Positions 17,609 to 26,844 of a stretch of DNA of 64,000 nucleotides are shown piece after piece. A model generated the notes under the pieces. The model ran no database searches. It worked only from the letters and a program-made list of their open reading frames with translations, and was not told where the DNA came from. The translations under genes were made by a program, and so were the position numbers. Each line of letters begins with the position of its first letter. The stretch's first letter is position 1. This DNA comes from Shouchella oshimensis (GTDB taxonomy: Bacteria; Bacillota; Bacilli; Bacillales; Bacillaceae_D), in assembly GCF_002019765.1 (NCBI RefSeq), contig NZ_KV917380.1, positions 1,828,855 through 1,892,854 of the forward strand, written 5' to 3'.

Positions 17609-19186
17609 ATGCCAAGCATTGAATTAAATCTCTTGGTTCTAAGCCTCATTGTACTTGCTTTCTCTGTAGTTTTTGCAGTTGTTGGATATCTTGTTCGAAA
17701 ATCAATCGCTGAACGGAAAATTTCAAGTGCGGAGCAAGCAGCAAAGCAAATTATTGATGATGCGACGCGTGAAGCAGAAACGAACAAAAAAGAAGCGATT
17801 CTCGAAGTGAAAGACGAGGTTCACAAGCTAAGAAGTGATGCAGAACGCGACGTACGTGAGCGAAGAAATGAGATTCAGAAACAAGAGCATCGTTTGGTTC
17901 AAAAAGAAGAGATTCTAGATCGGAAAAGTGAAACTCTCGATAAGAAAGAAGAGTCATTAGAAAAACGGGAGGAATCTCTCGCCAAAAAACAACGACAAGT
18001 TGAAGAGATGGAAAGTAAAATGAGCCAGCTGCTGCTGGACCAAAAACAAGAATTAGAGCGGGTGTCTGGCTTAAGCCGAGAAGAAGCACGAATGATCATA
18101 CGCCAAGAAGTTGAGCAAGAAGTAGCTCAAGAATCAGCACTTCTCATTAAAGAGAAGTTAGCTGAAGCAAAAGAAACGGCGGACAAGCGATCGAAAGAAA
18201 TTCTTTCTCTCGCTATTCAACGTTGCTCAGCAGATCATGTTGCCGAAACAACAGTTTCAGTAGTGAATTTGCCGAACGACGAAATGAAAGGCCGCATTAT
18301 CGGACGCGAAGGTCGTAACATTCGAGCTCTTGAGACGTTAACGGGTATTGATTTAATTATTGATGATACACCGGAAGCGGTTATTCTTTCTGGCTTTGAT
18401 CCAATTCGTCGTGAAATTGCACGATCTGCGTTAGAGAAGCTTGTGCAAGACGGTCGAATTCATCCAGCTCGAATTGAAGAAATGGTCGATAAATCAAGAA
18501 GAGAAGTCGATGAAACGATTCGCGAATATGGGGAACAAACAACATTTGAAGTAGGCGTTCATGGTCTTCATCCTGATTTAATAAAGATTTTAGGTCGACT
18601 TCGTTTCCGCACAAGCTATGGTCAAAATGTCTTAAAACATTCAATGGAAGTCGCTCATTTAACCGGCTTAATGGCCGCTGAACTTGGTGAGGATGTTAAA
18701 TTAGCGAAGCGTGCTGGTTTATTGCACGACATTGGGAAAGCTATTGATCATGAAGTGGAAGGAAGCCATGTTGAAATTGGTGTTGAGCTTGGAACGAAGT
18801 ACAAGGAGCATCCAGTTGTGATCAACGCGATTGCTTCCCACCACGGCGATGTAGAAGCGACATCCATTATTTCTACGCTTGTTGCAGCAGCAGATGCATT
18901 GTCAGCTGCTCGACCTGGCGCTAGACGCGAAACCCTTGAAACATATATTCGAAGATTAGAGAAGCTAGAAGAGATCTCTGAATCATTCGATGGTGTTGAG
19001 AAGACGTTTGCCATCCAAGCCGGTCGAGAGGTACGCATTATGGTAAGACCTGATGTGGTGGATGACGCGCTAGCTCACAGTCTTGCTAGGGACATTACGA
19101 AGAAGATTGAGCAAGAGCTAGATTATCCAGGACACATTCGTGTGACTGTCATTCGTGAAACTCGCGCAGTTGAATATGCTAAATAA
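17609..19186 (+). CDS. rny: Ribonuclease Y
   Basis: Membrane-anchored endoribonuclease that starts bulk mRNA decay. The 525-residue protein has one N-terminal membrane helix, a long charged coiled coil (about 35-200), a KH domain with [15 protein letters not shown], and an HD domain with [10 protein letters not shown] near 372. ATG 17609 has GGGAGGTG upstream and gives the normal N-terminus; 15 codons further upstream in frame are leader sequence. In B. subtilis it lies just after recA/pbpX; here the split Rad50 cassette separates them. Confidence 0.96.
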   Translation: MPSIELNLLVLSLIVLAFSVVFAVVGYLVRKSIAERKISSAEQAAKQIIDDATREAETNKKEAILEVKDEVHKLRSDAERDVRERRNEIQKQEHRLVQKEEILDRKSETLDKKEESLEKREESLAKKQRQVEEMESKMSQLLLDQKQELERVSGLSREEARMIIRQEVEQEVAQESALLIKEKLAEAKETADKRSKEILSLAIQRCSADHVAETTVSVVNLPNDEMKGRIIGREGRNIRALETLTGIDLIIDDTPEAVILSGFDPIRREIARSALEKLVQDGRIHPARIEEMVDKSRREVDETIREYGEQTTFEVGVHGLHPDLIKILGRLRFRTSYGQNVLKHSMEVAHLTGLMAAELGEDVKLAKRAGLLHDIGKAIDHEVEGSHVEIGVELGTKYKEHPVVINAIASHHGDVEATSIISTLVAAADALSAARPGARRETLETYIRRLEKLEEISESFDGVEKTFAIQAGREVRIMVRPDVVDDALAHSLARDITKKIEQELDYPGHIRVTVIRETRAVEYAK

Positions 19187-19213
19187 AGTGGCGAAAGCCA
19201 CTTTATTTTTTTG
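19181..19213 (+). terminator. Terminator after rny
   Basis: AAATAAAGTGGC with GCCACTTTATTT, GAAA tetraloop, then T run; overlaps the stop codon. Confidence 0.9.
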
Positions 19214-19239
19214 GAAATCAAAAGGAAAGTAGGGGTTTT

Positions 19240-20031
19240 TTGAAGATTTTATTTATTGGTGATGTTGTTGGTTCTCCTGGTAGAGAGATGATCACTAAAC
19301 ATATAAAAGGGTTAAAGCAAGAGCATCGACCGACAGTGACAATTATAAATGGCGAAAATGCAGCCCATGGAAAAGGGATTACAGAGAAAATTTACAAAGG
19401 GTTTTTAGCTGAAGGAGCCCAGGTTGTGACACTCGGAAATCATTCTTGGGATAAGAAAGAGATCTTTTCGTTTATAGATGATGCAACGGCTCTCGTTCGT
19501 CCAGCAAACTATCCTGAAGGAACACCAGGTGTTGGCTATCGAATCATTCAAATTAATCAAGTTAAGCTGGCTGTAATTAATTTACTTGGACGAACGTTTA
19601 TGAACCCGGTTGATTGTCCATTTAAGAAAGTGGATGACATTTTAGCTGAAATCAATGGTGAAGCTGATGTTATTTTTGTTGATTTTCATGCTGAAACAAC
19701 GAGTGAAAAACAAGCGATGGGTTGGTATTTAGATGGTCGTGTAAGTGCTGTAATCGGGACACATACGCATGTCCAAACGGCTGATGAACGGATTCTTCCT
19801 CAAGGGACGGCCTATTTATCAGATGTTGGTATGACAGGCCCTCTTGATGGAATTTTAGGGATGGATCGTCACGCTGTCCTGCATAAATTTCTAACGAGTA
19901 TGCCGGTTCGCTTTGAGGTCGCAGAAGGTAAAAGACAGTTAAATGCATGCATCATTACTATTAACGATAAGACGATGAATGCAACGAGCATTAAGAGAAT
20001 TACACGAACAGACGAACAAACCATTTATTAA
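19240..20031 (+). CDS. ymdB: YmdB phosphodiesterase
   Basis: A 263-residue metallophosphodiesterase that hydrolyses 2',3'-cyclic nucleotides and affects biofilm/sporulation decisions in B. subtilis. Visible motifs are FIGDVVGSPGR, NGENAAHGKG, GNHSWDKKE, DFHAE and GTHTHVQTAD. The TTG start follows AAGGAAAGTAGGGG. Conserved position between rny and spoVS. Confidence 0.95.
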   Translation: MKILFIGDVVGSPGREMITKHIKGLKQEHRPTVTIINGENAAHGKGITEKIYKGFLAEGAQVVTLGNHSWDKKEIFSFIDDATALVRPANYPEGTPGVGYRIIQINQVKLAVINLLGRTFMNPVDCPFKKVDDILAEINGEADVIFVDFHAETTSEKQAMGWYLDGRVSAVIGTHTHVQTADERILPQGTAYLSDVGMTGPLDGILGMDRHAVLHKFLTSMPVRFEVAEGKRQLNACIITINDKTMNATSIKRITRTDEQTIY

Positions 20032-20144
20032 GGCATATCTGTCCCTCTAAGCAAATATAGATGTAATAAGGCAGACAGCCTGTTAGACATCATCCATTCG
20101 ATTTTGAATTGATCGAACTGTTATTTGCTTAAGGAGGGGTAGAA

Positions 20145-20405
20145 ATGGAAGTGTTAAAAGTATCAGCAAAATCGACACCAAATTCAGTAGCAGGAGCTTT
20201 GGCAGGCGTTATTCGTGAGCGAGGTGCCGCAGAGATTCAAGCGATTGGTGCAGGCGCACTCAATCAGTCTATAAAAGCAGTTGCCATTGCAAGAGGATTT
20301 GTTGCCCCGAGTGGGATTGATCTCGTTTGTATTCCGGCATTCACGGATATAGAGATTGAAGGGGAAGAGCGAACAGCTATTAAGCTTATTATTGAACCGC
20401 GTTAA
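20145..20405 (+). CDS. spoVS: Stage V sporulation protein S
   Basis: An 86-residue Alba-like protein with the near-invariant family sequence (MEVLKVSAKSTPNSVAGALAG). In B. subtilis it is needed to pass stage V and affects septation. Strong AAGGAGGGG site before the ATG. The upstream 113 bases must hold its promoter, but I see no convincing sigma-H match. Confidence 0.97.
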   Translation: MEVLKVSAKSTPNSVAGALAGVIRERGAAEIQAIGAGALNQSIKAVAIARGFVAPSGIDLVCIPAFTDIEIEGEERTAIKLIIEPR

Positions 20406-20444
20406 AAAGAGAGGAGGTGTCCATGACATCTCCTCTCTTTTTTT
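20406..20444. terminator. Bidirectional terminator between spoVS and tgl
   Basis: GAGAGGAGGTGTC pairs with GACATCTCCTCTC (one wobble), with A and T runs on either side, so it serves both convergent genes. Confidence 0.9.
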
Positions 20445-21249
20445 AAGATAATCTTGTTTGATGGTTTGTTTGGATCGTAATGGCAGAATCAAGAGACGTT
20501 CGTGGTGTATAGCCACTGCTTGAAAAGGTACGCACAAAAGTAAAGTTTAACCGTGTTACTTGAGGAAGTAAATGAGCCTCGGTAGTCGCACCAGGACGTC
20601 GCATACGATTTAAATGATAGATGATTTCTTCAGATGAACGAATAGCAATGCCGTGACCGTAATAGAGATTTTCATTGAGCTTTATAACATTTTCTCCACG
20701 CCACACTGAGTGCTGAGGTGCAAAATCAGGGTTATCAAAATAAAGACAATCTCCGATTACATAGTCTGTTCCTGCTCGTGTTTCTAACTGCAAATCTTCA
20801 TCATGCTCCCATGAATATAGGTAGAGTTGCTGAAACAATTGATCAAAGGATCGTTGATCAATGGAGTCTTTTACTGCTTTATAAAAAATAATAATTATGG
20901 CGGTTGCACACTCAAAGCCATATAGCTGCCCATTTTGAAAGATATCCTCTATTGCGTCAGACGGGCGGACATAAGGATTCAATTGAAAAGCCCCATTCGG
21001 CATTCGTCTCCAAAAGCGAGGATTACAAGTTGAGCGCATAAATGATTCAAAACGGGCTCCACTTTGCAATAAGCCAATAGAAGCTTGAATCGTATGTTTT
21101 CGTAACGCAACTTCGAAACTTAATTCTTGTAAAGATGCATAATTGTAGGAGACGCTTTGACTAGCCAAACTTTGAATAATAGCCGTTTCGATTTGGGATA
21201 AAGCTGGTAAAGAAGATGTATTTAACGGTTTCTCTTGAATGGTTATCAT
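20443..21249 (-). CDS. tgl: Spore-coat protein-glutamine gamma-glutamyltransferase Tgl
   Basis: A transglutaminase that cross-links spore coat proteins through Gln-Lys bonds. The 268-residue product has the catalytic Cys at position 114 in FECATAI and the WRGENVI segment with Glu 186, matching Cys116 and Glu187 of B. subtilis Tgl. ATG 21249 follows GGAGGGATC; nine in-frame upstream codons are leader. It lies opposite to its neighbours, where B. subtilis has tdh-kbl, so its position is not the B. subtilis one. Confidence 0.93.
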   Translation of the reverse strand: MITIQEKPLNTSSLPALSQIETAIIQSLASQSVSYNYASLQELSFEVALRKHTIQASIGLLQSGARFESFMRSTCNPRFWRRMPNGAFQLNPYVRPSDAIEDIFQNGQLYGFECATAIIIIFYKAVKDSIDQRSFDQLFQQLYLYSWEHDEDLQLETRAGTDYVIGDCLYFDNPDFAPQHSVWRGENVIKLNENLYYGHGIAIRSSEEIIYHLNRMRRPGATTEAHLLPQVTRLNFTFVRTFSSSGYTPRTSLDSAITIQTNHQTRLS

Positions 21250-21424
21250 CGTAGATCCCTCCAATGATGTGTGCACGATTACTATTAATCAATGATTCAT
21301 TAAACGAAATTATGCGCATGAAGCGCGATTGAAAAGGAAAAGAACGGTTGTCATTGTGTTCTACCGCTTTGCCACGTATAATATGGAGGGAATGGATTGT
21401 TGGCACGAAAGGAGAGCAATAGAA

Positions 21425-22987
21425 ATGTCTGATCAAAAGAAGGCGAAAGATTACAGCCATTACTTTGATTTTAGTGATGCACGGATTATATCAGAAGATG
21501 ATGAAAAAAAGGTAGTTAAAATAAAAGGTAGAGACATTACAATTTATGATCAACCGAACTATCGCTCTGGTCGTAAACGAAAGCGTGAAGAGGTTCAAGT
21601 GATTCGACCGGATCACATTGTGCCATCTGAGTTGGCGAATCTCGGAAAAGGGAAGAAATTTCTGATTCGTACATACGGTTGCCAAATGAATGTACACGAT
21701 TCAGAGAATATGTCAGGAATGCTGTTGGAAATGGGCTTTGAAGAGACAACTGAAACGAGTGAAGCGGATGTTATTCTTCTTAACACATGTGCCATTCGTG
21801 AGAACGCTGAAAATAAAGTGTTTGGAGAGATTGGTCATTTAAAGCCGTTAAAATTAGAGAAACCTGAGCTTATAATTGGTGTTTGTGGTTGTATGTCACA
21901 AGAAGAATCGGTTGTCAGTCGCATTCTTCAGAAACATCAGCACATTGATTTGATTTTTGGTACGCATAACATTCACCGCTTGCCTACTCTTCTACAAGGA
22001 GCCATTTTTGGAAAAGAAATGGTCGTTGAAGTATGGTCAAAAGAAGGCGACGTTGTGGAAAATATGCCGCGAAAACGGCAAAATAAAACGCAAGCTTGGG
22101 TAAACATTATGTACGGGTGCGATAAATTTTGTACGTACTGTATTGTGCCTTATACACGAGGAAAAGAACGAAGTCGTTTGCCAGAGGATATTATAAACGA
22201 AGTACGTGACTTAGCTCGCCAAGGATACAAAGAAGTAACATTACTAGGACAAAACGTGAACGCTTACGGCAAAGATCTTCCTGGTGACTACGGTGGTCTT
22301 GGAGAACTAATGGATGCGATCCATAAAATCGATATACCTCGGGTTCGGTTTACGACAAGCCATCCAAGAGACTTTGACGATCATTTAATTGAGGTTTTAG
22401 CTCAAGGTGGAAACTTAGTTGAACACATTCACCTACCAGTTCAACACGGCAATACAGAGATTTTAAAACTAATGGGAAGGAAGTACTCACGAGAGCAATA
22501 TGTGACCCTGGCAAGCAAAATTAAAAAAGCCATTCCGAATGCTTCGTTCACAACAGATTTAATTGTTGGGTTCCCAAATGAAACAGACGAACAATTTGAG
22601 GACATGCTGACATTAGTCGAAGAGATGCAGTTTGATGCAGCCTTTACGTATATTTATTCTCCTCGTGAAGGTACGCCTGCTGCACGAATGGAAGATAATG
22701 TACCGATGGAAACGAAAAAGAAACGTCTCGCGCGTTTAAATGCCCTTGTAAACAGCATATCTGAGAAACGAAACTTAGATTATCAAGATCAAGTAGTTGA
22801 AGTTCTTGTAGAGGGCGAAAGTAAGAAAAACCCTGATGTATTAGCTGGAAGAACGCGAACAAATCGATTAGTAAACTTTGTTGGTCCTAAATCTGTTATT
22901 GGTGAGATTGTCTATATTCAAGTAACAGAGGCTAAAACATGGTCTCTTAATGGAAAAATGATTGAAACAGCGGAGGTGCGTGTGTAA
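21425..22987 (+). CDS. miaB: tRNA methylthiotransferase MiaB
   Basis: Radical-SAM enzyme that adds a methylthio group to i6A37 of tRNA. The 520-residue protein has an N-terminal extension, the UPF0004 domain ([26 protein letters not shown]), the radical-SAM motif CDKFCTYC and a C-terminal TRAM domain. ATG 21425 is preceded by AAAGGAG. It makes its product from i6A formed by MiaA, encoded at 29551. Its stop overlaps ricA by one base. Confidence 0.96.
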   Translation: MSDQKKAKDYSHYFDFSDARIISEDDEKKVVKIKGRDITIYDQPNYRSGRKRKREEVQVIRPDHIVPSELANLGKGKKFLIRTYGCQMNVHDSENMSGMLLEMGFEETTETSEADVILLNTCAIRENAENKVFGEIGHLKPLKLEKPELIIGVCGCMSQEESVVSRILQKHQHIDLIFGTHNIHRLPTLLQGAIFGKEMVVEVWSKEGDVVENMPRKRQNKTQAWVNIMYGCDKFCTYCIVPYTRGKERSRLPEDIINEVRDLARQGYKEVTLLGQNVNAYGKDLPGDYGGLGELMDAIHKIDIPRVRFTTSHPRDFDDHLIEVLAQGGNLVEHIHLPVQHGNTEILKLMGRKYSREQYVTLASKIKKAIPNASFTTDLIVGFPNETDEQFEDMLTLVEEMQFDAAFTYIYSPREGTPAARMEDNVPMETKKKRLARLNALVNSISEKRNLDYQDQVVEVLVEGESKKNPDVLAGRTRTNRLVNFVGPKSVIGEIVYIQVTEAKTWSLNGKMIETAEVRV

Positions 22988-23406
22988 TGAGCACACTGTA
23001 TACACGAAAAGACATTCGGGAAAAAGCAAAAGAACTGGCAACGATGCTTGCACAAACAGAAGAGGTTGATTTCTTTAAACGAGCAGAAAAGAAAATCAAT
23101 GAGCATTTGCGTGTGCAAGAAATGATCGCTGAGATTAAAAAGCACCAAAAGGAAGCTGTTAATTTACGTCATTACGGTAAATTAGAAGCAATGAAAGAAG
23201 TAGAAGCAAAAATTGATGAGCTTCACAATCAAATTGATGAAATTCCGCTCGTTCAAGAATTTAAACGTAGCCAAATTGAAGTAAATGAACTACTACAAGT
23301 GATAACCAACACCGTTTCCAAACGTGTGACAGATGAGATTGTTCGTTCAATGGACGGAGATGTTATGCGTGGCACAACGACGAAAAGCCCCTTTCATCAG
23401 TGCTAA
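22987..23406 (+). CDS. ricA: RicA (YmcA), Ric complex subunit
   Basis: A 139-residue helical protein with the YmcA/YlbF fold, part of the RicA-RicF-RicT complex that directs RNase Y processing and affects sporulation, biofilm and competence. It has a single Cys, the very last residue (SPFHQC), of interest because the complex carries Fe-S clusters. Overlaps miaB (TAATG). Its partner rny lies 4 kb upstream. Confidence 0.93.
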   Translation: MSTLYTRKDIREKAKELATMLAQTEEVDFFKRAEKKINEHLRVQEMIAEIKKHQKEAVNLRHYGKLEAMKEVEAKIDELHNQIDEIPLVQEFKRSQIEVNELLQVITNTVSKRVTDEIVRSMDGDVMRGTTTKSPFHQC

Positions 23407-23412
23407 CCTAGG

Positions 23413-23445
23413 AACACCCTAATAATTTTTATTAGGGTGTTTTTT
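23413..23445 (+). terminator. Terminator after ricA
   Basis: AACACCCTAATAA with TATTAGGGTGTT, then T run. Confidence 0.9.
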
Positions 23446-23568
23446 GCTGGTCTAAACAAGTCATGGTGCACATAGCTTAATAGAGAAGCGTGTATCTAAA
23501 GCCACGCAGAACGGATAAAGAGTGCTGACTGCATAGGCTTTAGGTGAATTGTGAATGGAGGGAACAAG

Positions 23569-24144
23569 ATGGCAGATCCAAGAAGTTCATCAAGTTATCG
23601 TGAAATTATTACGAAAGCGGTCTGTGGAAAAGGACGGAAATTCTCTGAAGCTACTCATCATATTCGACCGACAGAGCGTCCTTCAAGTATTTTAGGGTGC
23701 TGGATCATTAATCATACGTATAGTGCAAAGAAACGTGGAGACAACATTGAAGTAAGCGGAACGTACGATATTAACGTCTGGTATTCATATGGAAACAATA
23801 CAAAAACAGAGGTAGCGACTCAAACCGTATCTTACACGGATATTGTTCCTTTATCGATGAAAGATGAGAATGTCATTTCTGAGGAGCTTGATGTTGTTGC
23901 AAAAGCTGTCCAACAACCAAACACATTAGAAGCAGTCATTAGTGAAAATGGTCATTCCGTAGATGTTCAAGTAGAGCGAGAGTTTGTAGTAGAGTGTATT
24001 GGAGAGACAAAAGTAGCTGTTGCAGTGAATCCAGAGGGAGTGATTGAAGAGTATCCACTAGATGCTTTAGGCAGTGACTTATCTGATGATGATTATGAAC
24101 AAATTGATCCGAATTTTTTACAAGAAGAAGTTGATAAATCCTAA
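23569..24144 (+). CDS. cotE: Outer spore coat morphogenetic protein CotE
   Basis: A 191-residue protein that assembles the outer coat. Family features are the SYREIITKAVCGKGRKFS start, the IRPTERPSSILGCWIINH block and a very acidic tail. ATG 23569 follows GGAGGGA; six upstream in-frame codons contain that site. A leader repeat, CTAAAGCC (23496-23503) with GGCTTTAG (23536-23543), lies in the 160-base promoter region. I cannot assign sigma-E/K elements with confidence. Confidence 0.95.
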   Translation: MADPRSSSSYREIITKAVCGKGRKFSEATHHIRPTERPSSILGCWIINHTYSAKKRGDNIEVSGTYDINVWYSYGNNTKTEVATQTVSYTDIVPLSMKDENVISEELDVVAKAVQQPNTLEAVISENGHSVDVQVEREFVVECIGETKVAVAVNPEGVIEEYPLDALGSDLSDDDYEQIDPNFLQEEVDKS

Positions 24145-24177
24145 GCCGAGCTGCATGATACAGCTGGCTTTTTTTTC
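24144..24177 (+). terminator. Terminator after cotE
   Basis: AGCCgAGCTG with CAGCTGGCT, loop CATGATA, then eight T residues. Confidence 0.85.
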
Positions 24178-24248
24178 TTGAATGAAGGGAGACCCTTTAC
24201 TATGATATAATGACGTAAGATTTTAGGATTAACGGAGGCACGTATAGA

Positions 24249-26834
24249 ATGACGCCAATGATGAAGCAATACTTAGAGATAAAAGAACACTACCAAGATG
24301 CGATTCTCTTTTTTAGATTAGGTGACTTCTATGAAATGTTCTATGAAGATGCTCAGACAGCAGCGAAAGAATTAGAAATTACCCTAACAGGTAGAGGTCA
24401 AGGAGAAGATCGTATCCCGATGTGCGGTGTCCCGCATCATTCAGCTGATAATTATATGACCCAATTAATTGATAAAGGCTACAAAGTTGCCATTTGTGAG
24501 CAAGTAGAAGACCCTAAAATGGTTAAAGGCGTCGTTAAACGCGAAGTGACAAAATTATTAACCCCTGGAACACTCATGAACAGCAAGCTATTATCAGAAA
24601 GAGAAAATAATTTTTTAGTTGCGATTGCAGTTGCAGACGATACGTTTGGAGTAGCTCGATGTGATTTATCGACTGGAGAAAGTGATGTCACGCTTATTAA
24701 TGGTACGTTGGATGATTTATTAGATGAGATTGCTACAAGTCGCTCTAAGGAAGTTGTTGCGCCTTTTGAAGTGGAAGAACTGTTGAATGCTTCTTTCGCC
24801 CATAATCGTTCTATGCTCATTTCTTATCGGCAGTATGAAGAGCCACTAGATGAATATCAACATCTGCTTACGAACATTGACCATCCTGTTTTACAGAAAG
24901 CATACTTTCGGTTACTTCATTATTTAGTAGAAACCCAGAAGCAATCTTTGCACCATCTTCAACAAGCTACATTCCTATCAACAGATGATTATTTGAAATT
25001 GGATATTCACGCAAAACGAAATTTAGAACTAGTGGAAACTTTGAGAGAAAAGAAAAAGCAAGGATCGCTCTTGTCTGTTATTGATCAAACGGTTACGTCC
25101 ATGGGGGGGCGCTTAATGCGACAATGGATGGACCGACCACTTGTGCGACCTAGAGCAATCCGAGAGCGCCAAGAGATTGTTGAGCAATTTTATCATGCTT
25201 TTTTTGAACGGGAAGCGCTAAGGGACTTATTAAAAGAAGTGTATGATATAGAGCGTTTAGCTGCTCGTATTGCCTATGGAAGTGTAAACGCGAGAGAACT
25301 TGTACAGCTTAAGCGATCTTTGAAAAAGCTACCTGATATAAAAGCCCAATTAGACAGTTTAGCGATTAATAAAAATTGGCTACAATCTATTGAAACATAT
25401 GAAACTCTTGTTCATTTATTAACGAACAGTATAGTGGAAGACCCGCCAATTTCGCTAACCGATGGCGGCATTCTTATTGATGGCTATAATGAAGAGCTTG
25501 ATCGCTACCGTGATGCGAGTAAAAATGGAAAACAGTGGATTGCACAACTGGAACAACAAGAACGAGAATTTACTGGAATTCGCTCATTAAAAGTCGGTTA
25601 TAACAAAGTCTTTGGCTACTATATTGAAGTATCACGAGCGAATACCCACCTATTACCAGAAGGAAGGTATGAGCGTAAGCAAACGTTAACAAACGCAGAA
25701 CGCTATATTACGCCTGAACTTAAAGAGAAAGAAGCATTAATACTAGAGGCAGAAGAATCGCTTACAGAACTAGAATATCAATTGTTTATCGATATTCGTA
25801 CAATTGTGCAAGAGTATGTACCATCTTTGCAAAAACTGGCTACAGAAATTAGTGAAATGGATGTACTTGCAAGCTTTGCGATGGTAGCCGAAAAACAACA
25901 ATACGTAAAACCAAATGTAACGGAAACACGTCAAATTGATATCATTCAAGGTCGGCACCCAGTGGTTGAAACCGTGATTCAGCGGGGAACATATGTTGAA
26001 AATGATATTGATTTAACAGATGAGCGAGATATGTTGCTTATCACTGGACCGAATATGGGTGGTAAATCTACTTATATGCGTCAGCTTGCACTTAGCGCTA
26101 TCCTAACTCAAATTGGAAGTTTTGTACCTGCGAAGAAAGCAACGATGCCAATTTTTGATCGGATCTTTACGAGAATTGGTGCCGCAGATGACTTAGCGAG
26201 TGGACAAAGTACGTTTATGGTCGAAATGATGGAAACAAAGGATGCCTTAACAAAGGCGACACCAAATAGCCTGATTATACTAGATGAAATTGGTCGTGGA
26301 ACATCAACGTATGACGGGATGGCTTTAGCACAGGCTATTATCGAATACATCCATGAATCTATTGGTGCAAAGACGTTGTTCTCCACTCATTATCACGAGT
26401 TGACGGACCTGGCAAAATCCATTCCAACATTACGAAACGTCCATGTTTCTGCTGCTGAAGAAGACGGTACAGTCGTGTTTTTACATCAAATTATTGAAGG
26501 TGCAGCCGATCGTAGTTATGGCGTATACGTTGCAGAACTGGCTGGCTTACCTGATTCTGTAACAAAACGAGCAAATGAATTGTTGCTGACGTTTGAAGCA
26601 AAACCAACAAATGCTACACAACAGCATACAGTCACTCACGAAGAATTGGCTGCCACTTACGAAGAGGCCGAGCAATTAAGTTTGTTTCAAATAAAAGAAG
26701 AGAAAAAGGATGGCAAAACAAAAAAAGAACAAAGCGTTTTAAAGGCGTTACAGGAATTAGATTTGTTGCACGTCACACCATTTGACGTCATCAAAAAGGT
26801 GAACGAATGGCAAATGCAGTTAAGAAAGAAATGA
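24249..26834 (+). CDS. mutS: DNA mismatch repair protein MutS
   Basis: Mismatch-recognition ATPase, 861 residues. The Phe-x-Glu mismatch wedge sits in GDFYEMFYEDA near residues 26-36; Walker A GPNMGGKSTYMRQ is near 600, with LDEIGRGTSTYDG and STHYHELT downstream. An extended -10 (TGA TATAAT at 24206-24211) lies 38 bases upstream. Followed within about 10 bases by mutL, so one operon. Confidence 0.98.
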   Translation: MTPMMKQYLEIKEHYQDAILFFRLGDFYEMFYEDAQTAAKELEITLTGRGQGEDRIPMCGVPHHSADNYMTQLIDKGYKVAICEQVEDPKMVKGVVKREVTKLLTPGTLMNSKLLSERENNFLVAIAVADDTFGVARCDLSTGESDVTLINGTLDDLLDEIATSRSKEVVAPFEVEELLNASFAHNRSMLISYRQYEEPLDEYQHLLTNIDHPVLQKAYFRLLHYLVETQKQSLHHLQQATFLSTDDYLKLDIHAKRNLELVETLREKKKQGSLLSVIDQTVTSMGGRLMRQWMDRPLVRPRAIRERQEIVEQFYHAFFEREALRDLLKEVYDIERLAARIAYGSVNARELVQLKRSLKKLPDIKAQLDSLAINKNWLQSIETYETLVHLLTNSIVEDPPISLTDGGILIDGYNEELDRYRDASKNGKQWIAQLEQQEREFTGIRSLKVGYNKVFGYYIEVSRANTHLLPEGRYERKQTLTNAERYITPELKEKEALILEAEESLTELEYQLFIDIRTIVQEYVPSLQKLATEISEMDVLASFAMVAEKQQYVKPNVTETRQIDIIQGRHPVVETVIQRGTYVENDIDLTDERDMLLITGPNMGGKSTYMRQLALSAILTQIGSFVPAKKATMPIFDRIFTRIGAADDLASGQSTFMVEMMETKDALTKATPNSLIILDEIGRGTSTYDGMALAQAIIEYIHESIGAKTLFSTHYHELTDLAKSIPTLRNVHVSAAEEDGTVVFLHQIIEGAADRSYGVYVAELAGLPDSVTKRANELLLTFEAKPTNATQQHTVTHEELAATYEEAEQLSLFQIKEEKKDGKTKKEQSVLKALQELDLLHVTPFDVIKKVNEWQMQLRKK

Positions 26835-26844
26835 GGTGTGTGCA

